Assembly: GCA_020062205.1 (NCBI GenBank)
Contig: JAGUWT010000052.1
Location: 1 to 11,840 of the forward strand
Length of the DNA: 11,840 bases
Direction of reading: 5' to 3'
DNA from: Thermodesulfovibrionales bacterium
GTDB lineage: Bacteria; Nitrospirota; Thermodesulfovibrionia; Thermodesulfovibrionales; SM23-35
Positions 1-6,585 of the stretch are shown here, piece after piece (positions within the stretch are counted from its first letter, which is position 1; each line of letters starts with the position of its first letter). The position numbers and the translations under genes are program-made. The notes under the pieces were generated by a model. That model saw only the letters and a program-made list of their open reading frames with translations. It had not been told where the DNA came from and did not search any database.

Positions 1-696
1 CATTCCTGCCCGTCCGTCAGGCGGGGGTAATCCTGCCTGACCAGTGGGCAGGTGATAATTTATGATAGTTGACGGATTAAATGGATTTGGGTAATTTTGA
101 TATAACGCAAAACTCTCCGGCAAGGTACTATAAATTGCTGAAACTGAGGTGAGTATTCCAAATGTATCACCTGCAACCACGCAACCTTTTAACCAAGAGA
201 CCTTTCCCTGCTCACGCCACTCGTAGATGAGTCCAAAGCCGCTTGCAAGATGCCTCTCTATATAGTAGAAATTCCGCCAGTTTGAGTCGGGATACTCTGG
301 TCCATAGCGAATGACTTTTATTGTAGACGGTTTTCCAAAAACAATACCACCGTAGATGTTCGCAACCCACACGTAGTAATTTGTTAGTCCTGTATTCCAA
401 ACTTCTCCTGAGTCTGCATCCAATTTGTATATATGTTCATTTGCTTCGTATACATTGAATGAGGTATCGATCCAATATAACAATGTCTCACCCTGTGGAT
501 ATCGGTCACCAAAAATATAGCGACTACTGTCAGAAACAATAGAATCATGGGTAACGCGCCAATCCATGAAAGTTATGTCTCCCTGGTAATGCCAGAAATT
601 TCCGACCTGCGATGGGAAAAAACTTACCGGCGGTTGGGTAAGCACAGGTATCGTCAACAGTAACATTAATATGCTCACTTTGATTATGGTTTTCAT
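1..696 (-). CDS. Secreted protein with T9SS type A sorting domain, 3' end beyond window
   Basis: The frame is open from an ATG at 694-696 to the window edge (232 codons, no stop), so the C-terminus is missing. The N-terminus (MKTIIKVSILMLLLTIPVLT) is a typical signal peptide: basic start, hydrophobic core, then QPP. The middle has no recognised domain but matches the neighbouring gene at 753-1682, for example in SFFPSQVGNFWHY and HIYKLDADSGEVW. Residues about 200-208 read QNYPNPFNP, the start of a T9SS type A (Por secretion) sorting domain. By family knowledge this tail exports the protein across the outer membrane and is then cleaved. Just after the motif, at residues about 215-231, the frame runs through a palindromic repeat, so the expected beta-strand sequence is displaced. 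Function is unknown beyond an extracellular or surface location. The palindrome could instead have damaged the tail; only the missing 3' end can show this. Confidence 0.85.
   Translation of the reverse strand, partial: MKTIIKVSILMLLLTIPVLTQPPVSFFPSQVGNFWHYQGDITFMDWRVTHDSIVSDSSRYIFGDRYPQGETLLYWIDTSFNVYEANEHIYKLDADSGEVWNTGLTNYYVWVANIYGGIVFGKPSTIKVIRYGPEYPDSNWRNFYYIERHLASGFGLIYEWREQGKVSWLKGCVVAGDTFGILTSVSAIYSTLPESFALYQNYPNPFNPSTIINYHLPTGQAGLPPPDGRAGM
5..52. repeat. Imperfect palindromic repeat read in frame inside the T9SS domain
   Basis: Arms at 5-25 and 32-52 are inverted repeats of 21 bases, matching at about 16 positions (CCTGCCC and GTCAGGC are exact), around a six-base loop. The arms are much richer in G+C than the flanks. 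On the minus strand the repeat reads in frame as TGQAGLPPPDGRAG, a composition unlike a T9SS domain. It looks like a small mobile palindromic element inserted in a coding sequence. Confidence 0.7.
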
Positions 697-752
697 GTTG
701 AAACCTTGGTCTTTTTTTTATGAAATCTTGTTTTGATTTTTCTGTTCTTCTT

Positions 753-1682
753 TTATCGTTGCAAAATAATTCTTTTGGTATTACGCATTCCCGATGCTTC
801 CAAGGTTATGAAATATACGCCGTTGGCTAGCGAATTTCCGTCAAATGTGAATGTGTATCTGCCTGCAGTCTGAACACCTTCAGCTAATTTCGTAACTTCT
901 CGTCCGAGGATATTATACACAATTAGACGCACCATTGTTTTCTCGTTCAACTCGTATGTAATCGTTGTTGTAGGGTTAAAAGGATTCGGGTAGTTTTGAA
1001 ATAGTCGCATCATTTCGGGTGTGCCAGTAAACGGCAAATCTTTTATACCAACCAATGTCGTATCACCATACACCTGTCCATTAATAATTGCACCACGAAG
1101 ATAAAGATAGTATCCAAGGTGACCACTACCTCGAAGTATAATACCGAATCCTTCTGCTAGAACTTCCACATACTGTGCTAACCAAATAGTCGTGTCTGAT
1201 GTGTCTTGTGTTGATGAATATCCTATAACTTTAAATGTTGTTGAAATACCGAACAAAGTATCACGATAAATATCTCTCACTTTAGCAATTTCATACCCAA
1301 CATCATAATAACTTGCAATCCACATTTCACCTATCTGTGCATCCAGTTTATAATGAAGCCGATTCCGCCAATAATACCCACTTGCAAAAACACGACCGAG
1401 CGTGTCAATTTTATATTCATCAAACCAGGGAGTGTTAATCGCTGGGCCTGAGGGATTGAGGGTTCGGCGATCCACTCTGATGTGACTTGTTCCTTGTATG
1501 TCTGTCGAGTCGAAGATGATCCTGTCTTGAATTGTGTCGTTACCAACACCGTCCAGCACAAAGTATTCCCACAAATCACCTTGATGATGTGGAAAGAAAC
1601 TTAAAGGATCGGGTGATTGCGAATGAAGTGATTCGCCTGTTAATAATACAATTATAGTTAAAAAGTATATATATATCTTCAT
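753..1682 (-). CDS. Secreted protein with complete T9SS type A sorting domain
   Basis: A protein of 309 residues. Residues 1-22 form a signal peptide (MKIYIYFLTIIVLLTG then SLHSQS). Residues about 25-225 are a beta-rich, aromatic-rich region with no recognised domain. Residues about 227-309 are a full T9SS type A sorting domain: QNYPNPFNP at 229-237, then VYNILGREV, NGVYFITLEA and a basic end, KRIILQR. The protein is therefore predicted to be exported and either anchored or released. It is a paralog of the partial gene at 1-696, sharing the SFFP...G..W.Y opening and the HYKLDAQIGEMW segment, so the pair is a tandem duplication. Its ATG lies only 2 bases after the stop of the hydrogenase-like gene at 1685, and no clear Shine-Dalgarno precedes it. 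It may therefore be read through from the redox operon, although its own role there is unclear. Confidence 0.9.
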   Translation of the reverse strand: MKIYIYFLTIIVLLTGESLHSQSPDPLSFFPHHQGDLWEYFVLDGVGNDTIQDRIIFDSTDIQGTSHIRVDRRTLNPSGPAINTPWFDEYKIDTLGRVFASGYYWRNRLHYKLDAQIGEMWIASYYDVGYEIAKVRDIYRDTLFGISTTFKVIGYSSTQDTSDTTIWLAQYVEVLAEGFGIILRGSGHLGYYLYLRGAIINGQVYGDTTLVGIKDLPFTGTPEMMRLFQNYPNPFNPTTTITYELNEKTMVRLIVYNILGREVTKLAEGVQTAGRYTFTFDGNSLANGVYFITLEASGMRNTKRIILQR

Positions 1683-1684
1683 GT

Positions 1685-3016
1685 TTAATTCAATTTTTCG
1701 TTATGGCGTATTTTTCTACTGTGTTTGAGTACAGTCTCAAGTAAATCGCTCGAAATTGATTCAAACTTTTTAATAGCTATAAACACACAATCGTCGGCTG
1801 CGGCGTTTCCTTTTACAACATCCTCAGCAAAAGTCATACACGTAGGTGCACCGCATGCCCCGCAATCTATCTTGGGAAGCAAATCATACACATCCTGCTT
1901 CCTTTTCATTTTATTTATGGCAACCTGTATGTCATCGTCCAATGGCTCGGCAGGACTTGCGGGTATTTTCCCGGGTAACGAAAAATATTTTTTCTGATAC
2001 AGTTCCCTAATTTTTTCGCGCGGCTGACACGGTTTAGAGCCGTATTTCTCCAGCAGACGAAGAACTTTACCACGAGCTATATAAGGATTTTCAACATTCA
2101 GTGAGCCACCTACACAAGCAGTCGGACAAGTATGGCATTCTATGTAACGAATGTCTTTTAATTTACCGTTTTCAATTTCTTCAAAAATCCTTATCACATC
2201 GTTCAAGCCGGCAATCGCAATGCAATCTTCTCTTTTCAAAGACGACACCTGTCCGCCTACTATGGGCCAACCTAAACCAATACCGCGGACTTGTTTTTCC
2301 TGCTTGCCTTCGGGGCTTAAATGTGTTAATGCTTGCAGCAATGTCGGATATATTTCTGAAATGGGAATGGCTCCGTTAATAAATGTATATTTTTTCCGGG
2401 GTGGATTTTTTATAGTCACAGTCTTCGCTGGACAGGGCGTTAAGTATATAGCACCTATTTCAGTTTCTTTTAAACCGAGTTCATGCATCTTCTCACGTTT
2501 TGCCTCACGTGCTGCAATTTCCATCGGTGATTCTATCGGAACAAGATTATCCAATAAATTTGGATACCTGACTTGAAGTAACCGCACAATTGCCGGGCAA
2601 AAAGGTGAAATTAATGGTCGCGGAAGATTATTCGAATCGAGCAGCTCTTGCAAAGCGATACTTACGGCTTCGGACGGACAAGCAACATCGTGAGCATCGT
2701 CAAAACCGATTTTTTTGAGTCCTGCTAAAATTGTTGACGGTAGAACATCCTTCCCAAAATTGGCATAAAGTACAGGAGAAGGGATTGCAATTGTGTATTT
2801 GAATTTAGAGAAATCGCTGAATGAACTTGTTTGTGGAACAATCGCCCGGTTAGGACACACCCGTACGCATTCGCCGCAATCTATACAACGGTCTTTTAAA
2901 AGAGTTGCCTTTTTATTGCGCACACGTATAGCTTGAGTAGGACAAACCCGCATGCAAGTCATTCTGCCTTGGCATTTCTCTTTTTCAATTTTTATTGATC
3001 GAAAATCATTCTGCAT
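1685..3016 (-). CDS. [FeFe]-hydrogenase-like iron-sulfur protein without an intact catalytic site
   Basis: A protein of 443 residues in three parts. Residues 15-54 hold two ferredoxin-like clusters: C15, R18, C21, C25 (the second cysteine is replaced by Arg) and C44, C47, C50, C54 (complete). Residues about 72-330 match the large-subunit C-terminal fold of [FeFe] hydrogenases, but the H-cluster motifs are reduced. Motif L1 TSCCP is SPFCP (C140), motif L2 keeps one Cys in TPCPAK (C195), and motif L3 is ECHTCPTACVGG (C297, C301). The four cysteines that hold the H-cluster cubane seem to remain, but the proton-transfer Cys of L1 is Phe. Residues 380-412 form a 4Fe-4S domain with C385, C388, C393 and C410. 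Hydrogen turnover is thus unlikely; electron transfer or redox sensing is more probable (inference). From memory, similar proteins occur next to ATPase and DRTGG genes by hydrogenase or Nuo-like operons in anaerobes, the same neighbours as here. Confidence 0.85.
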   Translation of the reverse strand: MQNDFRSIKIEKEKCQGRMTCMRVCPTQAIRVRNKKATLLKDRCIDCGECVRVCPNRAIVPQTSSFSDFSKFKYTIAIPSPVLYANFGKDVLPSTILAGLKKIGFDDAHDVACPSEAVSIALQELLDSNNLPRPLISPFCPAIVRLLQVRYPNLLDNLVPIESPMEIAAREAKREKMHELGLKETEIGAIYLTPCPAKTVTIKNPPRKKYTFINGAIPISEIYPTLLQALTHLSPEGKQEKQVRGIGLGWPIVGGQVSSLKREDCIAIAGLNDVIRIFEEIENGKLKDIRYIECHTCPTACVGGSLNVENPYIARGKVLRLLEKYGSKPCQPREKIRELYQKKYFSLPGKIPASPAEPLDDDIQVAINKMKRKQDVYDLLPKIDCGACGAPTCMTFAEDVVKGNAAADDCVFIAIKKFESISSDLLETVLKHSRKIRHNEKLN

Positions 3017-3021
3017 AATTG

Positions 3022-3056
3022 GTCATTAGTCATTCATTGTTCGTCATTCGTCACTT
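3022..3056. repeat. Five-unit heptanucleotide tandem repeat in an intergenic gap
   Basis: Units of 7 bases start at 3022, 3029, 3036, 3043 and 3050: GTCATTA, GTCATTC, ATTGTTC (degenerate), GTCATTC, GTCACTT. The array fills most of the 55-base gap between the ATPase stop (3072) and the start of the hydrogenase-like gene (3016). On the coding strand it reads as repeated GAATGAC-like units and ends 5 bases before the ATG. Its role is unknown: it may be a simple sequence repeat or may affect translation of the downstream gene. Confidence 0.75.
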
Positions 3057-3071
3057 CTCTATGCTCGCAGT

Positions 3072-3524
3072 TTATCCCGACATCGTTGGGACTCTCTGCT
3101 CTTTCAGATTTATCACAAACTCTAACTTCGTTCCTTTTCCAACTTCAGATTCTATTTTTAGACTATCAGCGTTTTTTTTGATATTCGGCAGCCCCATACC
3201 TGCGCCGAAACCCATCTCGCGCATCTCTGTCGTTGCCGTCGAGTAACCTTCTTTCATTGCCAGCTCTATATTCAAAATTCCTGGACCTTCGTCCTCAACT
3301 ACAATACTGATTTTTTCAGACGAAACTTCGAAATTCATAGTAGCTCGCTTTGCATACATCACCACGTTCATTTCAGCTTCATACGATGCGATAGCAACTC
3401 TTCTAACTATTTCCGAATTAATTCCAAGTTGCTTTAAAATAGTCTTGACCTCAGTTGAAGCTTTACCCGCATCAATAAAAACACTGCCTCTTATTTCAAA
3501 CGACTGTGAGAATGATTTATCCAT
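3072..3524 (-). CDS. RsbW/RsbT-like ATP-binding protein (GHKL fold, anti-sigma type)
   Basis: With the ATG at 3522-3524 the protein has 150 residues, the usual size for this family. An upstream ATG at 3596 would add 24 residues that lie inside the DRTGG gene and look unrelated. Motifs of the GHKL/HATPase_c fold are clear: N box around E49 to N53, G1 box DEGPGI at 78-83, and the glycine-rich lid GFGAGMGLPNIKKNAD at 105-120. There is no histidine phosphoacceptor domain, so it is not a full sensor kinase. By family it either phosphorylates an anti-sigma antagonist or acts as a switch ATPase. No sigma factor or antagonist is in the window, so its partner is unknown. Its start overlaps the end of the DRTGG gene by 8 bases (ATGGATAA), which suggests coupled translation. 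It probably works together with the DRTGG and hydrogenase-like proteins on either side (inference). Confidence 0.85.
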   Translation of the reverse strand: MDKSFSQSFEIRGSVFIDAGKASTEVKTILKQLGINSEIVRRVAIASYEAEMNVVMYAKRATMNFEVSSEKISIVVEDEGPGILNIELAMKEGYSTATTEMREMGFGAGMGLPNIKKNADSLKIESEVGKGTKLEFVINLKEQRVPTMSG

Positions 3525-3891
3525 TAGAACTTTTAGCTGTAATGCTCTCCATCGTCGGAACAAGTCCATTCTTATATAAAATTCCGCAAGCTTCATACAT
3601 AGAAAACTGTGTGCCTAACAATGGTATCTTTTTTTCACTCGCAAGAGTGATTAAATCCTTATCCGGTCTCTTACCTCGCACAAAAACTACTGCTTTTAAC
3701 TCAGCAATAAAAGCCGTGTGAATAGTCTGTGTATTCACAAGACCTGTTAACAGCATGGCACCCGACCGGGAAAACGCTAACACATCGCTCATTAAGTCGG
3801 ATGCACATCCATATTCGATTATAGTGTTCATCTCTTTTTCACCACAGAATACCTCACACGATAACATACTCGAAACTTCAGATAAGGTCAT
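3517..3891 (-). CDS. DRTGG-domain protein
   Basis: A protein of 124 residues with an alpha/beta pattern that fits a single stand-alone DRTGG domain. Visible landmarks are GAMLLTGLVN near residue 45, AVVFVRGKRPDKDLITLA near 67-84, and IPLLGTQFSMYEACGIL near 90-106. The domain is known from phosphotransacetylase N-termini, CBS/DHH proteins and HPr-kinase-like proteins, and its ligand is not established. No catalytic residues are apparent, so a regulatory or ligand-sensing role is likely (inference). The ATG at 3889-3891 follows the stop of the HdrA-like gene by 5 bases. An AAGGA sequence overlapping that stop, 9 bases upstream, is a plausible Shine-Dalgarno. The 3' end overlaps the ATPase gene by 8 bases. 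The family call rests on pattern recognition, not a profile search. Confidence 0.75.
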   Translation of the reverse strand: MTLSEVSSMLSCEVFCGEKEMNTIIEYGCASDLMSDVLAFSRSGAMLLTGLVNTQTIHTAFIAELKAVVFVRGKRPDKDLITLASEKKIPLLGTQFSMYEACGILYKNGLVPTMESITAKSSNG

Positions 3892-3896
3892 GGAAT

Positions 3897-4769
3897 TTAT
3901 TCCTTAGGTTTGGTTGAAATTTCATTGACTAATTGATCATCTATAATAATGGAACGACCCGAAGGTATTCTTACTGCAGGACAACTACTCCAGCACAGAC
4001 CGCATCCGGTGCATTTATCAGTGTCGACGTATCGAGCTTTCTTTCGTACTTTAATTTTGAAATTTCCAATGTATCCGCTAACACTCTCAACTTCCGAGTA
4101 TGTCATCATCGTGATGTCCTTGCGTTGACCAACTGAGACCATCTTTGGAGTTAAAATACATGCGGCGCAATCCAGTGTAGGAAATGTTTTGTCGAATTGC
4201 CCCATCCTGCCGCCGATAGTCGGCTCACGCTCAACCAGATACACATGATAGCCTGCGTTAGCAATTTCGAGAGCAGCCTGTATGCCTGCAATACCGCCGC
4301 CAACGATCAACGTATTTTTATTTACGGGTTGTTTAGTAATTTCTAATGGTTGGTGCAGAGCAACACGCTTAATAGCAGCATTCACCAGTGCAATTGCTTT
4401 TTCTGTTGCCTTTTCTCGATCATCATGAACCCACGAACAGTGTTCCCGGATATTTGCAATTTGCACCAAAAAACGATTTAGCCCGGCAGTTTCAGCGGCA
4501 ATCCTGAATGTTAACTCGTGCATCAACGGCGAACACGCCGCAACTACAACCCGATTGACTCCTAAATTTTTAATATCTTGCTTAATCAAATCCTGCCCCG
4601 GATCCGAGCATATGAATTTATAATCACGGGAAATAATAACATTAGGCTGTTTGGAAATAAACTCTCTGACCTCGTCTATATTAACGGTTGCGGAAATATT
4701 AACGCCACAATGGCAAATATAAACGCCTATTTTAACTTGGCCATTTCCTTCGGTTTTTTCTCTATACAT
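3897..4769 (-). CDS. Half-length HdrA-like FAD/iron-sulfur protein
   Basis: A protein of 290 residues that matches only the first part of HdrA (usually about 650 residues), the flavin-bearing subunit of heterodisulfide reductase. In order: an N-terminal cluster domain with CHCG at 19-22 and further Cys at 54, 79 and 111; a Rossmann FAD motif VGGGIAG at 156-162 ending in IGGRMG; the HdrA signature FPTLDCAACILTPKM with C201 and C204; and an inserted ferredoxin motif CTGCGLCWSSCP with C253, C256, C259 and C263. The protein ends 27 residues after this cluster. The second half of the FAD domain and the C-terminal two-cluster ferredoxin of HdrA are absent, and no frame nearby continues it because the DRTGG gene starts 5 bases later. 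The start is set by a strong GGAGGTG 4 bases upstream. It may bind FAD only with help from a partner, or serve as an iron-sulfur relay for the HdrC-HdrB fusion upstream (inference). Confidence 0.85.
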   Translation of the reverse strand: MYREKTEGNGQVKIGVYICHCGVNISATVNIDEVREFISKQPNVIISRDYKFICSDPGQDLIKQDIKNLGVNRVVVAACSPLMHELTFRIAAETAGLNRFLVQIANIREHCSWVHDDREKATEKAIALVNAAIKRVALHQPLEITKQPVNKNTLIVGGGIAGIQAALEIANAGYHVYLVEREPTIGGRMGQFDKTFPTLDCAACILTPKMVSVGQRKDITMMTYSEVESVSGYIGNFKIKVRKKARYVDTDKCTGCGLCWSSCPAVRIPSGRSIIIDDQLVNEISTKPKE

Positions 4770-4773
4770 ATTG

Positions 4774-4780
4774 CACCTCC
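4774..4780 (-). promoter_or_regulatory. Strong ribosome binding site of the HdrA-like gene
   Basis: The minus strand reads GGAGGTG, nearly the full anti-Shine-Dalgarno complement, 4 bases before the ATG at 4767-4769 and just after the stop of the upstream gene at 4784. It is the clearest such site in the window and fixes this start. Confidence 0.8.
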
Positions 4781-4783
4781 ATA

Positions 4784-5992
4784 TTAATTTTCTCCTAAAG
4801 ATTCTGCTAAAAGTTCAACTATATCTCGAACAATCATTTTATTCTCGTAACCCATGACTTTCAGAGCGTCCTCAAACCGGGAAATCTCGTAAGGGCAAGA
4901 AACCGCAAGAACATCTGCACCGGTTGCGATTGCTTCTTTTATGCGTCGTTCCGAAAGCCGCTCCATACTTTTGGATTTGTAATAAGTATCGAGCCACATT
5001 CCACCACCGCCTCCGCCACAGCAAAGAGAGCAAATACGATTGTGAGTCATTTCTGTCAGTTTAATCCCAGGAATGGTTCGCAGAAGATTTCGTGGCTCTT
5101 CGAAAAAGCCGTTGTGCCGACCTAAGCAGCAAGAATCATGGTAGGTAACAACATAATTCAGTTTTTTATTCAGCAAAGGTTTCAGAGTATCAAATTTTTT
5201 TGCAAAGAACGTCGTAGTATGTTCCAATGGATAATTGAACCCGTGGGAAGGATAGAGGTATTTGAACGCATCATAAGCATGGGCACCACCGGTCACAATC
5301 TGGTTGAATTTATACTTGCGGAATACATTCATATTCCTTTCCCGAAGTGTGTCAAATAATCCCGATTCTCCGACGAGACGTGCACATTCTCCTGTGCAGT
5401 ATTCGTCATTGCCAAGTATAGCAAAGTCCACACCGAGAGCGTGAAAGAGTTTTGCCACTGCTCGACTGTTGTCCTGTCCTCTTGGGTGATAAGAAGTATA
5501 GCATTCCACAAACCAGAGAACGTCCACTGGTTTGGGATTCACGGGAAGAATGCGGATAGGAACACCTGCGGTTTTTGTCCAGTCGGCTCGCTTTCTTGGC
5601 GATAGACCTTGAGGATTTCCGTAGCGAAGTGTATTCTGAAGTGCCGTCTGCAATTCTGCCGGAACCTGAGGAAGCTTGGCAAACATCTCCTCTTTGATTA
5701 AGGGGAGTAGGACCTCAGTCAAACGAATACCTCTCGGGCATTGTGCCATACACGAATAACAAGCGACACAATTGAGAAGGTGATCAGAGTGAAAGACTTC
5801 TTCGATCTCTCCAATGCGGAGTAAAGCGATGATGCGCCTTGGAGGATAATCCATGTAATCACCGTATGGGCAAGTTCCAGCACAAGTTCCACACTGAATG
5901 CAAGTCAAAACTCGCCTTCCCTCCGGAGTTGCATATAGATTCTCCAAAGTGAGATCAGACGTGGTGGTTATGTGTTCTTCTGTAATTGGCAT
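4784..5992 (-). CDS. HdrC-HdrB fusion (HdrD-like) soluble iron-sulfur oxidoreductase
   Basis: A protein of 402 residues without membrane segments. An HdrC-like part holds two 4Fe-4S motifs: C31, C34, C37, C41 and C75, C78, C81, C85. A linker (about 90-155) leads to two CCG domains. The first (about 158-280) is weakened: C164, C199 and C203 remain, but the usual CPHC position reads GAHAY. The second (about 281-395) keeps HDSCCLGR (C288, C289), CSLCCGGGGGG (C321, C324, C325) and SCP (C366), enough for one non-cubane-type cluster, though the last CPxC Cys is Glu. The protein is closely similar in layout to the C-terminal 400 residues of the membrane protein at 6648-8654. The family passes electrons between flavins or ferredoxin and disulfides or quinones; the substrate here is not shown. 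A GAGA-rich weak ribosome site precedes the ATG. The IS-like element lies just upstream and separates it from the EMO-like gene. Confidence 0.85.
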   Translation of the reverse strand: MPITEEHITTTSDLTLENLYATPEGRRVLTCIQCGTCAGTCPYGDYMDYPPRRIIALLRIGEIEEVFHSDHLLNCVACYSCMAQCPRGIRLTEVLLPLIKEEMFAKLPQVPAELQTALQNTLRYGNPQGLSPRKRADWTKTAGVPIRILPVNPKPVDVLWFVECYTSYHPRGQDNSRAVAKLFHALGVDFAILGNDEYCTGECARLVGESGLFDTLRERNMNVFRKYKFNQIVTGGAHAYDAFKYLYPSHGFNYPLEHTTTFFAKKFDTLKPLLNKKLNYVVTYHDSCCLGRHNGFFEEPRNLLRTIPGIKLTEMTHNRICSLCCGGGGGGMWLDTYYKSKSMERLSERRIKEAIATGADVLAVSCPYEISRFEDALKVMGYENKMIVRDIVELLAESLGEN

Positions 5993-6036
5993 TTATTTCA
6001 TTCTCTTTTCTTTATCTTCTGAATGCATTATAGTTG

Positions 6037-6056
6037 CCACGACCTTCAGGTCGTGG
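6037..6056. repeat. Left outer hairpin of the IS200-like element
   Basis: A 20-base palindrome, CCACGACCT - TC - AGGTCGTGG, with a perfect 9-base stem and 2-base loop. It lies downstream of the transposase stop in transcription sense. Confidence 0.85.
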
Positions 6057-6078
6057 ATTTAGAATGATTATCCTCATC

Positions 6079-6093
6079 GGCTTTAGCCAAAAT
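6079..6093. repeat. Left inner inverted repeat of the element
   Basis: GGCTTTAGCCAAAAT, an exact inverted copy of 6525-6539. It contains the transposase stop codon (6083-6085), so the coding end and the repeat overlap. The first 10 bases are themselves a palindrome. Confidence 0.8.
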
Positions 6094-6520
6094 GCATTAT
6101 CTTAAAACCGTGGGCTTTTATAAACTCATTGTATTCTTGCATAAATGTTACCTTCTTGTGATGTTCTTCTTGTCTATCTATATAATCTCTGACTTTTTGA
6201 ATTGCTGATTCACTAACTGAAAGTGCAATGTATTCATCCTGCCATTCAAATTTATGCCGTATTAATTTTTGTTTATTCACCCAAAAGGATGACTCTCCTT
6301 TGATGAGCATCATAATTTTTGAAATAGTTTGCTCTGTTCCCAGCGAAACCAATAAATGAACATGGTCTTTAACACAATTGTGGCGGTCGATAAATATTCC
6401 TTGCTTGACGCTGTTTTCTTTAATGTGGTTTAACAATACGGGTTTTAATTTATTATCGATTAAAGGCACCCGGTTTTTGGTTGACCACATAAAATGTATC
6501 ATCACTTTTGTATATGGCAT
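6083..6520 (-). CDS. tnpA: IS200/IS605-family Y1 (HUH) transposase, RAYT-like
   Basis: With the ATG at 6518-6520 the protein has 145 residues, normal for IS200 TnpA. The frame stays open upstream to a TTG inside the inner repeat, but MPYTKVMIHFMWSTKNR is the typical start of this family. The HUH metal site is H53-V-H55 in DHVHLLVSL. The catalytic tyrosine is most likely Y113 in RDYIDRQEEHH, with Q117 four residues on, as in the family's YxxxQ arrangement. No accessory TnpB is present. The enzyme cuts and rejoins single-stranded DNA at hairpins such as those flanking it. All key residues are present and the frame is unbroken, so it may be active. Short length and nested palindromes leave open whether it is a mobile IS200 or a domesticated REP-associated transposase. 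It reads in the same direction as the surrounding operon. Confidence 0.9.
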   Translation of the reverse strand: MPYTKVMIHFMWSTKNRVPLIDNKLKPVLLNHIKENSVKQGIFIDRHNCVKDHVHLLVSLGTEQTISKIMMLIKGESSFWVNKQKLIRHKFEWQDEYIALSVSESAIQKVRDYIDRQEEHHKKVTFMQEYNEFIKAHGFKIMHFG

Positions 6521-6524
6521 AGTA

Positions 6525-6539
6525 ATTTTGGCTAAAGCC
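6525..6539. repeat. Right inner inverted repeat of the element
   Basis: ATTTTGGCTAAAGCC, the exact reverse complement of 6079-6093. It starts 4 bases upstream of the transposase ATG, so it occupies the ribosome-binding region. It could allow the transposase to control its own translation (inference). Confidence 0.8.
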
Positions 6540-6565
6540 AATATTCTATTTCTTCACTTACTTAC

Positions 6566-6585
6566 CCACGACCTAAAGGTCGTGG
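6566..6585. repeat. Right outer hairpin of the IS200-like element
   Basis: A 20-base palindrome, CCACGACCT - AA - AGGTCGTGG, with a perfect 9-base stem. It is the counterpart of 6037-6056 and differs from it by one base within the inverted repeat. Confidence 0.85.

Noticed and set aside
212..400. Minus-strand open frame of 62 codons
   Set aside because: It lies in another frame of the partial T9SS gene, whose signal peptide and QNYPNPFNP motif show the real reading frame.
697..752. Promoter between the two T9SS genes
   Set aside because: The 56 bases show no clear Bacteroidota -33/-7 pair (TTTG and TAnnTTTG) and no hairpin followed by a T run.
2151..2576. Plus-strand open frame of 141 codons
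   Set aside because: It lies antisense to the hydrogenase-like gene, whose cysteine motifs fix the true frame; its translation has no recognisable domain.
3022..3056. CRISPR-like array
   Set aside because: Units are only 7 bases and contiguous, with no spacers; it is a simple tandem repeat.
3525..3596. Longer ATPase protein starting at 3596
   Set aside because: The extra 24 residues fall inside the DRTGG coding region and do not match the family; the ATG at 3524 gives the usual length.
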